A stretch of 64,000 nt of DNA from the NCBI GenBank assembly GCA_045538535.1, contig JAZSRN010000053.1, positions 20,899 to 84,898 of the forward strand, given 5' to 3'. Below are positions 15,089 to 23,043 of the stretch, in pieces (the stretch's first letter is position 1; each line of letters opens with the position of its first letter). Both the position numbers and the translations under genes were made by a program. The notes beneath the pieces are model-generated. The model was not told the DNA's origin, made no database searches, and saw only the letters and a list, made by a program, of their open reading frames with translations. This DNA comes from RUG14219 sp045538535 (lineage in GTDB: Bacteria; Cyanobacteriota; Vampirovibrionia; Gastranaerophilales; Gastranaerophilaceae).

Positions 15089-16366
15089 ATGCAAAGAATT
15101 GTACGAAACACCTTATTAAATTACATACCTAACAATTTCACTATAGAAAAAGAGATTAACACAGCAAGAGTTTATGAGTTTAACAATAAACCTATCAAAA
15201 ATCACGATATAATTTACTTATGCGAAAGAGAAATTAGAGCAAAGGACAATTTCGCACTACAATTTGCGATAGAAAAAAGCAAGGAGTTAGACTTGCCATT
15301 AAAAATAATTCATCCAAAGATTAATTATGAACACGCATCAAAACAAAGATTTATTGACAATCAAATAGAACAAGCAAAAACTCAATTTTGGGATATAGGT
15401 TTAGATTTTGAAATAATCAAAAATACATCGCTTGAAATAATAAAAAATACAAATCCGGCTATTTTAATTGTTGATTTTAATCCGATTTTAAAAAGAGATT
15501 ACTTAAAAAACACTAATTGCAAGATTTATGAGATTGATGGCCATAATATAATTCCTACAAGATTTGTTTCAGACAAACAAGAATATAGCGCAGCGACTCT
15601 AAGAACAAAAATTTATCATAAAATATATCCATTCTTAACCGAGTTTGACAATTTAATAACAGAAAAAGTAGAAGCAGATTGTGTTTTAGAAACTTTCATT
15701 AAAAACAAATTACCGTATTATGCAGAATATAAAAATGACCCGTCAAAAAATGTTATATCAAGTTTATCAAAATATTTAAATCTAGGTTTTATTTCAAGTC
15801 AAAGAGTTGCACTTGAAGTTATAAAATCCGGAGCAAATAATATAAATAAAGAAACATTTTTAGAAGAATTAATTATTAGAAAAGAATTGGCAGATAATTT
15901 TTGCCTATATTCAAAAAGTTTTAAAGATTTTTCTTCAATTCCAAACTGGGCAAAAATCTCTCTTAATAATCACCGATTAGATATTCGCCCGTACCTATAT
16001 TTACTCCAAGATTTAGAAAAGGCAAAAACACATGACCAATTATGGAATGCTGCGCAAATCCAATTGATAAAAGAAGGAACAATTCACGGATATTTAAGAA
16101 TGTACTGGGCAAAGAAAATCTTGGAATGGAGCAGTTCACCAGAAGACGCTCTAAAAATAGCGATTTACTTAAATGATAAATATGCTTATGATGCACCATC
16201 TGCGAATGGTTATGTCGGAGTTTTATGGGCAATTGGAGGTTTACACGATAGAGCATTTGCGGATTATCCAATAACTGGCAAAATACGCCGAATGAGTTAT
16301 AACTCTACAAAAAGAAAATATGATTTGTCCACTTATATAAACCACAACAATCGCAATTTATTTTAA
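15089..16366 (+). CDS. phr: Class II CPD DNA photolyase
   Basis: The protein has 425 residues, near the usual length of the class. It repairs UV-induced cyclobutane pyrimidine dimers using FADH- and light. Class II landmarks are YLCEREIRAKDNFAL near the start, SSLSKYLNLGFISSQRVALEV, EELIIRKELADNFC, and the FAD-binding stretch from WNAAQIQLIKEGTIHGYLRMYWAKKILEW split over about 333-360, then NGYVGVLWAIGGLHDRAF and GKIRRMSY. The start matches the leaderless promoter. The 3' end overlaps the convergent M48 gene by 9 bases. Cryptochrome is unlikely given the class II signature. Confidence 0.93.
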   Translation: MQRIVRNTLLNYIPNNFTIEKEINTARVYEFNNKPIKNHDIIYLCEREIRAKDNFALQFAIEKSKELDLPLKIIHPKINYEHASKQRFIDNQIEQAKTQFWDIGLDFEIIKNTSLEIIKNTNPAILIVDFNPILKRDYLKNTNCKIYEIDGHNIIPTRFVSDKQEYSAATLRTKIYHKIYPFLTEFDNLITEKVEADCVLETFIKNKLPYYAEYKNDPSKNVISSLSKYLNLGFISSQRVALEVIKSGANNINKETFLEELIIRKELADNFCLYSKSFKDFSSIPNWAKISLNNHRLDIRPYLYLLQDLEKAKTHDQLWNAAQIQLIKEGTIHGYLRMYWAKKILEWSSSPEDALKIAIYLNDKYAYDAPSANGYVGVLWAIGGLHDRAFADYPITGKIRRMSYNSTKRKYDLSTYINHNNRNLF

Positions 16367-17167
16367 TTTTGAAAGATTTTCTATTCGTTGCTGAGGCGAA
16401 GGGTGCGTAGAAAAATAATGAACAAACTCCGGAACATTATAATTCTTTTCCAGATAATTAAAAAACTCAACTGCCGAACGATTTGAACCATAACGCTTTT
16501 TAACATAATTGTTCGCAAAACTATCAGCGGACAACTCTTGTTCTTTCGAGTAACTAAGTTCAGTCAACCCTCCGGCACTATATGTCAATTGTCCAATACC
16601 GCTAGAAGAAGAACCCGCGGTTAAAGGGAGTGTCAACACTTGCCAAATTAGTTGTCTGCCTATACTCTTTAAATGATCGCGGTGACGATAATGCCCAAGC
16701 TCATGCGCCATTACAAATGCCAACGCTTCATCGTTTTTAAGTTCTTTTAACAAGCCGGATGTCACTAAAATCGTCCCGTCCGGAGTAACCATAGCATTTA
16801 CATCTTTTGATTCTAACACGTATAACGGGAAATCATTTTTTGCTTGCAATACCTTATCATGCACAACAATTTCTTTTTTTATTTTCTCTAATTTTTTCAG
16901 CTCGTATTGATATTTCAAATCGTTGGTAAATCTGTTTTGCGCACGATAAAGACTTTCTAACTTAAATTGAGTTTTATAAGTCATTTTGTCAACCACAAAA
17001 TTTGCAGCAAGACCGGATACAACATACAACACCAAAATAATTGACAACACACTTGCGATTAGCCAACAAAATTCTTTACCGTCCGAAGTTTTTGAAATAT
17101 TCACATTATCTTCAAGCATTGAAATATATCTAGCTTTTTGCATTTCGTAATCGGAATTATTTTTCAT
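16358..17167 (-). CDS. M48-family membrane-anchored zinc metalloprotease
   Basis: The protein has 269 residues. One membrane segment (about 35-58) precedes a stalk and an M48 peptidase domain: His155-Glu156-x-x-His159 in AHELGHYRHRDH and the third ligand in LSYSKEQELSADSFA. It ends with THPSPQQRIENL, the conserved tail motif. It resembles short LoiP/YcaL/BepA-like Oma1-type proteases that clear misfolded envelope proteins. The active domain probably faces the periplasm. The start overlaps the end of the upstream YbjQ-family gene by 11 bases, so the two are coupled. Confidence 0.9.
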   Translation of the reverse strand: MKNNSDYEMQKARYISMLEDNVNISKTSDGKEFCWLIASVLSIILVLYVVSGLAANFVVDKMTYKTQFKLESLYRAQNRFTNDLKYQYELKKLEKIKKEIVVHDKVLQAKNDFPLYVLESKDVNAMVTPDGTILVTSGLLKELKNDEALAFVMAHELGHYRHRDHLKSIGRQLIWQVLTLPLTAGSSSSGIGQLTYSAGGLTELSYSKEQELSADSFANNYVKKRYGSNRSAVEFFNYLEKNYNVPEFVHYFSTHPSPQQRIENLSKLK

Positions 17168-17612
17168 AAGTTATAGCAGTCCCATAAGCAATAACAGCAA
17201 GTCGCGGAATTACGTTCCCATTTGTGGATAAATCGGATAACATTGCTGATTCGATTTTTACATTAATAACCATATCTGCTTGGCGTGCTTTTTCACGCAT
17301 TCTTAATATAGCTTCTCTTCTGCCTCTATCCATTAATGATTCAAATGTAGTTAATCTTCCACCAAAAACATTTTTAAAACTTGCAACAAAGTTCTTGAAA
17401 TAATCGCCACTTACAACAACTTCACCCGTAACAAGCTCAGATTTTGCAACCTTACGCTTTGAAGACCATTTTTTAATTTGAAAATTCACAACTGGCTTAT
17501 TATATAAACGAATTTCTCTTTTTTTTAATTTTTTAAAATGACTTTTTTCAATAGAACTTCCGATAAAATAAGTTATCAAAAGAATTGAAACCAGTACTAT
17601 TATATCAAACAT
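17157..17612 (-). CDS. Membrane-anchored YbjQ/UPF0145-family protein
   Basis: The protein has 151 residues. An N-terminal membrane segment (3-19) is followed by a basic linker and a YbjQ-like domain: TGEVVVSGDYFKNFVASFKN, GGRLTTFESLMDRGRREAI and ADMVINVKIE...AVIAYGTAI. YbjQ proteins form pentameric rings of unknown function (once proposed to bind heavy metals). An AGGA site precedes the ATG. It lies between a soluble paralogue and an M48 protease in one operon, so the membrane form may scaffold or regulate that protease. Confidence 0.85.
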   Translation of the reverse strand: MFDIIVLVSILLITYFIGSSIEKSHFKKLKKREIRLYNKPVVNFQIKKWSSKRKVAKSELVTGEVVVSGDYFKNFVASFKNVFGGRLTTFESLMDRGRREAILRMREKARQADMVINVKIESAMLSDLSTNGNVIPRLAVIAYGTAITYEK

Positions 17613-17630
17613 TTATCGATTTCCTTAATT

Positions 17631-17969
17631 CTAAACCTCTGTAGCAACTGTTACCGGAACAACCGTAACCGCAGTTCCATAAGCATAAACCTCCGCAGCC
17701 CCAGCAGTAACCGCAGAAGTTGCAAATCGCACATTTATAACCGCATTTGCACCGAGTCTTTGAGCTTGATACTTCATCCTATCTATAGCTTCTTTGCGTG
17801 CTTCTTCCAAAAGTTCAGTATAACTTCTCAACTCGCCACCAACCATGTTTTTCATACTTGCACCAAAATCTTTAAACACGTTTTTAGCTCTAACTGTAGA
17901 ACCTGAAACAACACCATATTGATTTGTAATCTTCATTCCCGGAACTGATTCAATGTTTGTCAAATACAT
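17631..17969 (-). CDS. YbjQ/UPF0145-family protein
   Basis: The protein has 112 residues and is a compact YbjQ domain: VPGMKITNQYGVVSGSTVRAK split over about 8-28, FGASMKNMVGGELRSYTELL, EAIDRMKYQAQRLGANAVINV and YAYGTAVTVVPV. The ATG at 17969 is chosen because GGAGGT lies seven bases upstream; an in-frame TTG at 17981 is part of that ribosome-binding site. It is the first gene of the YbjQ-YbjQ-M48 operon. The biochemical role of the family is not established. Confidence 0.9.
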   Translation of the reverse strand: MYLTNIESVPGMKITNQYGVVSGSTVRAKNVFKDFGASMKNMVGGELRSYTELLEEARKEAIDRMKYQAQRLGANAVINVRFATSAVTAGAAEVYAYGTAVTVVPVTVATEV

Positions 17970-17984
17970 AATAACCTCCAACTG

Positions 17985-18002
17985 TATTCTTTATTAAGAA
18001 TA
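17985..18002. promoter_or_regulatory. Perfect hairpin upstream of the YbjQ operon
   Basis: TATTCTT-TATT-AAGAATA lies 16 bases before the start at 17969 and would fall in the 5' leader or operator of that operon. It lacks a T-run typical of a terminator on the bioA side. Confidence 0.4.
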
Positions 18003-18041
18003 TAGCCAAAGCCACTTTTTAACATCAACAATATGATTGAT

Positions 18042-19409
18042 TTATACGTTATTACTGTACTTACTTAGAACTTCACACATACATTCGTGCGCAATTTTAA
18101 CCACATAATCCATATCTTTACGTTCAAAAATCAATGGAGGATTAAAATAAATAACGTCACCAAGCGGCCTTAACAAAACGCCTTTAGTCAAGGCTAATTT
18201 ATAAATTTGATAACCAATGCGCAATTTTGAAGGAAAAGATTTTTTACTTTCTTTATCTTCAATAATTTCAATTGCATTTATCAATCCGATATTACGAACT
18301 TCTCCCACATTAGAATTGTTTGCAAAAGTTTTTCTTATCAAATCATTAAAATAAATCGCATTTTCATTTGCTTGTTTTAGGATTTTACCATCTTCCATCA
18401 TTTTAAGGACTTCAACTGCTGCCGACGCTGCAAGAGGATTTCCGGCGTATGTATGACTATGCATAAATGCTTTACCTTTAACATAATCCGCATAAAAAGC
18501 GTCGTAAATTTTTTGCGTAGTAATCGTTATCGCCATTGGCATATAACCACCGGTCAACCCTTTTGATACACACATAATATTAGGGGAAACACCGGCATGG
18601 TCAAATGCAAACATTTTCCCTGTTCTGCCAAATCCCGTCGCAATTTCATCAGCAATTAAATGGACGTCGTATTTGTCGCAAAGCTGTCTCAATTTTGTTA
18701 AATACAAAGGCGGATAGACTTTCATACCTGCTGAACCTTGTAATAACGGTTCCACAAGGATTGCACAACAATCTTTTCCAAATTCCGCAAATACTTTTTC
18801 AGCATTTTCGAAACATTCACATTTACAATCACATCGATCTTTATTGTATGGACATCTATAACAATCAGGCGCCGGCACCTTGACTGTATTGAGCAGAATG
18901 GGTTTATAAATCTCTGAATACAAATCAACCGCACCAACCGACAATGCTCCGATAGTTTCACCATGATAAGCATCCGTCAACGCCATGAATTTTGTTTTTT
19001 GTGTGTTACCAGTTTGTTGGTGATATTGGAAACTCATTTTCATAGCCATTTCAACCGATGAAGAACCATTGTCGGCAAAATTAAATTTACACAACCCTTT
19101 CGGAACAATTTTAGATAATCTTTCACAAAGTTCTATCACCTTTTTATGTGTAAAATTTGCAAAAATAACATGTTCTAATTTGTCAATTTGTTCTTTTACA
19201 GCCTTATTTATTTGAGGATTACAATGCCCCAAAAGATTACACCACCAAGAACTGATGACATCTATATAACGATTACCATCAATATCGTACAAATAAACCC
19301 CTTCACCTCGCTCAATAACAATCGGTGGCAAGGTCTCATAATCTTTCATTTGTGAGCACGGATGCCAAATATATTCTAAATCTTTTTCGACCCAATTCAT
19401 ATTTTCCAT
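18042..19409 (-). CDS. bioA: Adenosylmethionine-8-amino-7-oxononanoate aminotransferase
   Basis: The protein has 455 residues and makes 7,8-diaminopelargonate from KAPA and SAM in biotin synthesis. It is a fold-type I PLP enzyme with Lys283 in VSKGLTGGYMP as the Schiff-base lysine, Asp254 in LIADEIATGFGRTG, and BioA hallmarks WHPCSQMKDY and SSWWCNLLGH. A cysteine-rich insertion (six Cys at 183-199) is conspicuous. Similar cysteine patches occur in some BioA proteins; their role is unknown to me. AAGGAG at the end of bioD provides the ribosome-binding site, and the genes abut with no gap. Confidence 0.94.
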   Translation of the reverse strand: MENMNWVEKDLEYIWHPCSQMKDYETLPPIVIERGEGVYLYDIDGNRYIDVISSWWCNLLGHCNPQINKAVKEQIDKLEHVIFANFTHKKVIELCERLSKIVPKGLCKFNFADNGSSSVEMAMKMSFQYHQQTGNTQKTKFMALTDAYHGETIGALSVGAVDLYSEIYKPILLNTVKVPAPDCYRCPYNKDRCDCKCECFENAEKVFAEFGKDCCAILVEPLLQGSAGMKVYPPLYLTKLRQLCDKYDVHLIADEIATGFGRTGKMFAFDHAGVSPNIMCVSKGLTGGYMPMAITITTQKIYDAFYADYVKGKAFMHSHTYAGNPLAASAAVEVLKMMEDGKILKQANENAIYFNDLIRKTFANNSNVGEVRNIGLINAIEIIEDKESKKSFPSKLRIGYQIYKLALTKGVLLRPLGDVIYFNPPLIFERKDMDYVVKIAHECMCEVLSKYSNNV

Positions 19410-20093
19410 CTATAACTCCTTAAAGATTGCAAGCAAAGCATCATTATCTATATTTATAACCGTTGAATTTTCCAAAACTTCAGCAAGAATTTTACACCCG
19501 GAAAGATTCGCTATTTGTAATTTATTATCTAATTCCATAAAATCAGAGGGATTATAATTATTTAAAATAAGACCTTCAATATGGATATTTTTATTCTTCA
19601 AATATTCAGTTGTCAAAACGGCTGAATTTATTGAGCCAAGCTTGGTGCCAGCAACCACGACGGCGCTAAGATTTAACGCTTTTATTACATCCGCAAGTAA
19701 AAGATTGTCTTCAATATTAAATGGACAAACAACACCTCCAGCACCTTCAACTACTACATAATCATATTTTTTTGTGCGCACATTAAAATCCGAAACAATT
19801 TTTTCAAGTTTTATTGGATTTTTTTCAATCTTTGCCGCTAAATGTGGAGAAACAGCAGTTTCAAAAATGTACGACGCAAAGCTATTTGAATCTCCCTCAA
19901 GACCGGATACTAACTGAACATGTTCACAATCTCCGGCAACAAGTTTCCCATTTTTACGATAGGCACCACTCAAAGCCGGCTTATAATAACCGCAATTAAA
20001 ACCTAATTCTCGCATTTTTTTTACAATAAGTGCGGATACATAAGTTTTACCTACATCGGTTCCAGTAGCTGTAATAAAAATACCTTTAGTCAT
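19410..20093 (-). CDS. bioD: Dethiobiotin synthetase
   Basis: The protein has 227 residues and catalyses ATP-dependent carboxylation of diaminopelargonate to dethiobiotin. The P-loop variant GTDVGKT is at 11-17, followed by KPALSGA, VVEGAGGVVCPF and VVAGTKLGSINSAVLT, all typical of BioD. It is the first gene of a bioD-bioA operon; bioB and bioF are not in the window. The ATG at 20093 has no evident ribosome-binding site and lies just past the terminator of the upstream gene, so its promoter must be very short or overlap that hairpin. Confidence 0.94.
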   Translation of the reverse strand: MTKGIFITATGTDVGKTYVSALIVKKMRELGFNCGYYKPALSGAYRKNGKLVAGDCEHVQLVSGLEGDSNSFASYIFETAVSPHLAAKIEKNPIKLEKIVSDFNVRTKKYDYVVVEGAGGVVCPFNIEDNLLLADVIKALNLSAVVVAGTKLGSINSAVLTTEYLKNKNIHIEGLILNNYNPSDFMELDNKLQIANLSGCKILAEVLENSTVINIDNDALLAIFKEL

Positions 20094-20110
20094 AACTATA
20101 ATTTTGCCAT

Positions 20111-20146
20111 AAAAAAAAGAACAATACCAGTTGTATTGTTCTTTTT
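20111..20146 (-). terminator. Terminator of the tpsB-like gene
   Basis: A 14-bp stem (AAAAAGAACAATAC with GTATTGTTCTTTTT) with a 5-base loop. On the minus strand it is followed by a run of eight Ts. Confidence 0.9.
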
Positions 20147-20161
20147 GAAATTATTTTAGTT

Positions 20162-22126
20162 CTATAGTGAACCTCCGCCTCCGTCTTTGAAGTAATCATA
20201 GTGACGAGGATCCGGATAATTATCTATATATTGTTGTGCCGGAGCCGGTTGAGCTTTCACGTCGTTTCTGTATCTACTAGCTAATAGCGCATCGAAATTT
20301 GGTGAAAGTGTCAATTCAAAGTGGAAACGTCCATATTTTCTATCAGTTTCCCAACGGTTATTGATTAGTGGGAAGCCCCAATATAAACGTGCACTCAAAT
20401 CAGCCGGCAATTGGACTCTTAGACCTAAACCAACTGAAGATACGAAATAACTACCGTCATAAATATCTTCTTTTGCTGCCGGGAAAATACCTGCATGGTC
20501 TGTAAAAATAGCACCTTTTATATATTTACCAACGAACGCGCGTTTTTCGCCATCACGACCAGTAATTTCTCTAGGTAAAAGCGGGAACATCAATTCACCA
20601 CTCAAGAAATAACCGTTTTTACCAATCATGATACCTTCGTTGTAACCTCTAACCGTAGCTAAACCACCGGTTTGGAATTGATCAAGATACGGAATATGTT
20701 TGTTGCCAGGTATAATTTGGTAATTGCTTCGAATTTGACCGATTACACCGTGTGAAAAGTCGTGTAAGCGAACAATACTACCACTATATTTGAAATAATC
20801 AGATTCTTTGTCAAAAATAGGGAACGCATAGTAGAAATCTTGGTTCAAATACCAAATACCATATTTAGTATCTTTTCTCAATTGGAATCCGATATCAGCT
20901 GAAGTAACTTGGTCTCTATCTAATTCAATCAAGTTATCAAATAACGTAGTTCTTGAACGTTTGTAGTTCAATGCAGCTAACCCTTTTAATTCCAAGCCCG
21001 GCTTACGCACGATAGGTTGTTGGAAATATAAAGAGTACATATATGATTTACTTTTCAAATCTAAATCTTTAAGTGCACCGTAACCGATTTTAGCAAATGT
21101 TGAAGAATACATAAAACCAATACGTCCGTCACCTTTGTTAACCGGAATATTGTAATCAAAGAACGGCGATTGTGCATGACCGCTCAAATATGTACCGACA
21201 GACATTCTATCTCTTTGATGGAACAATGAATCGTTATAAAGCATTACACCGCCACGTAAACGACCAGTAGTATAACGACCAGCGTTATCCATAACTCCGG
21301 CAATATGCCAAGGGAATGTTTCGTGTGCTTCAAGTTCTATATCTGTAGTTCCAGGTTTTGTACCTGCTTTAAGGTTTGCGGTAAGGTTTACACCTTCGTG
21401 ATATCTGTTAAAATCTAGTACATCTTTTTCTAATTCAACGACATCGAAAATTTCACCAGCTTTTTGTGGCATTCTGTTCAAGATAAAATTATCTGTAGTA
21501 TGTCTGTTATTTTCTACAGTAATTTGACCAACGCGGCTTTCCATCAAACCGATATAAATTTTGCCTTCTGAAACTGTTTGTTCCGGCAAAAATGCTCGCG
21601 CGGTAATATAACCTTTATTTTCGTACAATTTATTTAAGTCATCAATTACTGATTGCAAATCTTCCATATAAACTTCTTTACCAACCAAACGACCGGCAAT
21701 TTCGTTTATTTCAGAGGAAGAAAGAATTTCTGAAGGCGCAACCTCAACTGATGTAACATAAATACCACTAATTTCAGTCGCACTTACATTACCTTGTACC
21801 GGCTGTCCATCTTTTCCTATACCATACCCACCGGAATGCGTACCGTTCAAATCTCTAATAATTTCGGAAGTGTTATCAGGATCTTCTTCCAATTGTTTAC
21901 GTCGTTCGTAATACTGATAATCGCGCTCAACGGCCTTACGACTACGACTGTATCTCATATTTACGGTATCGTTCATATAACTGGTACCGGCTTGATACTG
22001 CATTTCCGTTCTAACTTCGGCCGGCACATCCATTGCTTGGACTTGAGACATTAACGAAAACAAGCAACAAGTTGCAAGTCCCATCAAAGTTCTCTTCATA
22101 ACATAGCTATTGCTGTTTTTACTCAT
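20162..22126 (-). CDS. Two-partner secretion outer-membrane transporter (TpsB/ShlB/FhaC family)
   Basis: The protein has 654 residues. A signal peptide with a long n-region ends near AxA (about residue 31). A POTRA region (about 120-270) contains SSEINEIAGRLVGKEVYMEDL, YENKGYITARAFLPEQTVSEG and the next domain. The rest is a 16-strand-type barrel with FDNAGRYTTG-like (VMDNAGRYTTGRLRGG) and VRGY (TVRGYNEG) motifs of the Omp85/TpsB superfamily. It should export a TpsA adhesin or similar. No TpsA partner gene is adjacent, which is unusual. It proves a diderm envelope. It is divergent from the Skp-like chaperone gene. Confidence 0.92.
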   Translation of the reverse strand: MSKNSNSYVMKRTLMGLATCCLFSLMSQVQAMDVPAEVRTEMQYQAGTSYMNDTVNMRYSRSRKAVERDYQYYERRKQLEEDPDNTSEIIRDLNGTHSGGYGIGKDGQPVQGNVSATEISGIYVTSVEVAPSEILSSSEINEIAGRLVGKEVYMEDLQSVIDDLNKLYENKGYITARAFLPEQTVSEGKIYIGLMESRVGQITVENNRHTTDNFILNRMPQKAGEIFDVVELEKDVLDFNRYHEGVNLTANLKAGTKPGTTDIELEAHETFPWHIAGVMDNAGRYTTGRLRGGVMLYNDSLFHQRDRMSVGTYLSGHAQSPFFDYNIPVNKGDGRIGFMYSSTFAKIGYGALKDLDLKSKSYMYSLYFQQPIVRKPGLELKGLAALNYKRSRTTLFDNLIELDRDQVTSADIGFQLRKDTKYGIWYLNQDFYYAFPIFDKESDYFKYSGSIVRLHDFSHGVIGQIRSNYQIIPGNKHIPYLDQFQTGGLATVRGYNEGIMIGKNGYFLSGELMFPLLPREITGRDGEKRAFVGKYIKGAIFTDHAGIFPAAKEDIYDGSYFVSSVGLGLRVQLPADLSARLYWGFPLINNRWETDRKYGRFHFELTLSPNFDALLASRYRNDVKAQPAPAQQYIDNYPDPRHYDYFKDGGGGSL

Positions 22127-22306
22127 CTATTTTACCTTTTTCATATTTATTAGTCGCGTACTATTATTCTATTAAAAATTGGTAATATATTTTTTTGCCA
22201 TATTTTTTACAAAAATTAATATTTTCGCAAATTCGTGACAAAATATTTCTTTACGTATATAATTATATAAAATTACTCATGGCTTGTAAAGTTAGCATCA
22301 TAAAAA

Positions 22307-22322
22307 TACATCGCTTGATGTA
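22307..22322. promoter_or_regulatory. Small hairpin in the leader of the Skp-like gene
   Basis: TACATC-GCTT-GATGTA lies about 46 bases before the ATG at 22369. TATAAT and TATAAA sequences around 22257-22270 may be the promoter. The 242-base divergent gap otherwise shows nothing I can name. Confidence 0.35.
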
Positions 22323-22368
22323 GAAGTAAAAAATATATACACCACAGAGCGGATATAAGGAGATTATA

Positions 22369-22869
22369 ATGAAAAAAACATCAAAAAAATTGGCCGTTAT
22401 CACTGCATTGTTAATAACTCTTAATGCAAGTTATACTCTTGCGGCACCAAAAGTAACAGAAAAAGCTCCGGACACAACAGCTACACAAACAATAGTAAAT
22501 AACGTTGCAATAGTAGATGTTTCAAAAGTTGTTTCTTCATCCGCACAAGTTGCAGCCCTAAAAAAAGAACAAGAAGCAAAAAGTAAAGAGTTGATTACCT
22601 TTGTAGAAAAAGCAAGAAAAGACATTGCCGCAACAACAGACGCCAAGAAAAAACAAGCGTTAGAAGAAAAATACAACAAACAATTAGCTGAGAAAAAAGA
22701 AGCTATTGACAAAAACTATGCTAAAAAACTTGCCGATATCGATACAAACATATCAAAACAAATAGAAGCAATTGCAAAAGCCGAAGGTTATAGTGTTGTA
22801 GTTGCAAAAGGTGTTGTATTGTACGGCGGCGCTGATATTACAGAAAAAGTTATCAAAGCGTTAAAGTAA
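22369..22869 (+). CDS. OmpH/Skp-family periplasmic chaperone
   Basis: The protein has 166 residues. A signal peptide (1-25) ends in a TLAA-type site. A low-complexity Thr/Ala linker is followed by the Skp pattern: a short strand (NNVAIVDVSKVVSSSAQVAAL), a long Lys/Glu/Ala helical arm (70-125), then SVVVAKGVVLYGGADITEKVI. Skp trimers hold unfolded outer-membrane proteins. The divergent neighbour is an outer-membrane barrel, a sensible client. AAGGAG upstream of the ATG and a terminator at 22901 make it a single-gene unit. Confidence 0.9.
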   Translation: MKKTSKKLAVITALLITLNASYTLAAPKVTEKAPDTTATQTIVNNVAIVDVSKVVSSSAQVAALKKEQEAKSKELITFVEKARKDIAATTDAKKKQALEEKYNKQLAEKKEAIDKNYAKKLADIDTNISKQIEAIAKAEGYSVVVAKGVVLYGGADITEKVIKALK

Positions 22870-22900
22870 TCCTTTCATTTTTTTGTTTATGCTTTGTTAC

Positions 22901-22938
22901 AGGGCTCTTGAGTGTAAAACTCTTGAGCTCTATTTTTA
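22901..22938 (+). terminator. Terminator of the Skp-like gene
   Basis: AGGGCTC pairs with GAGCTCT, then a 2x2 internal loop, then GAGT/ACTC, followed by ATTTTTATT. Confidence 0.7.
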
Positions 22939-23043
22939 TTATAAAATCACATTTCAAAAGCCATTTATTCCCCCACTATCTTATTGAGTTTTTATTTTTT
23001 TTAAGTTATGATTTTTGCGAACTAGAAAAAGGGGAGCTATTTA

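Noticed and set aside
22279..22323. 14-codon frame in the leader of the Skp-like gene
   Set aside because: It has no ribosome-binding site, and the segment is better explained as promoter and a small hairpin.
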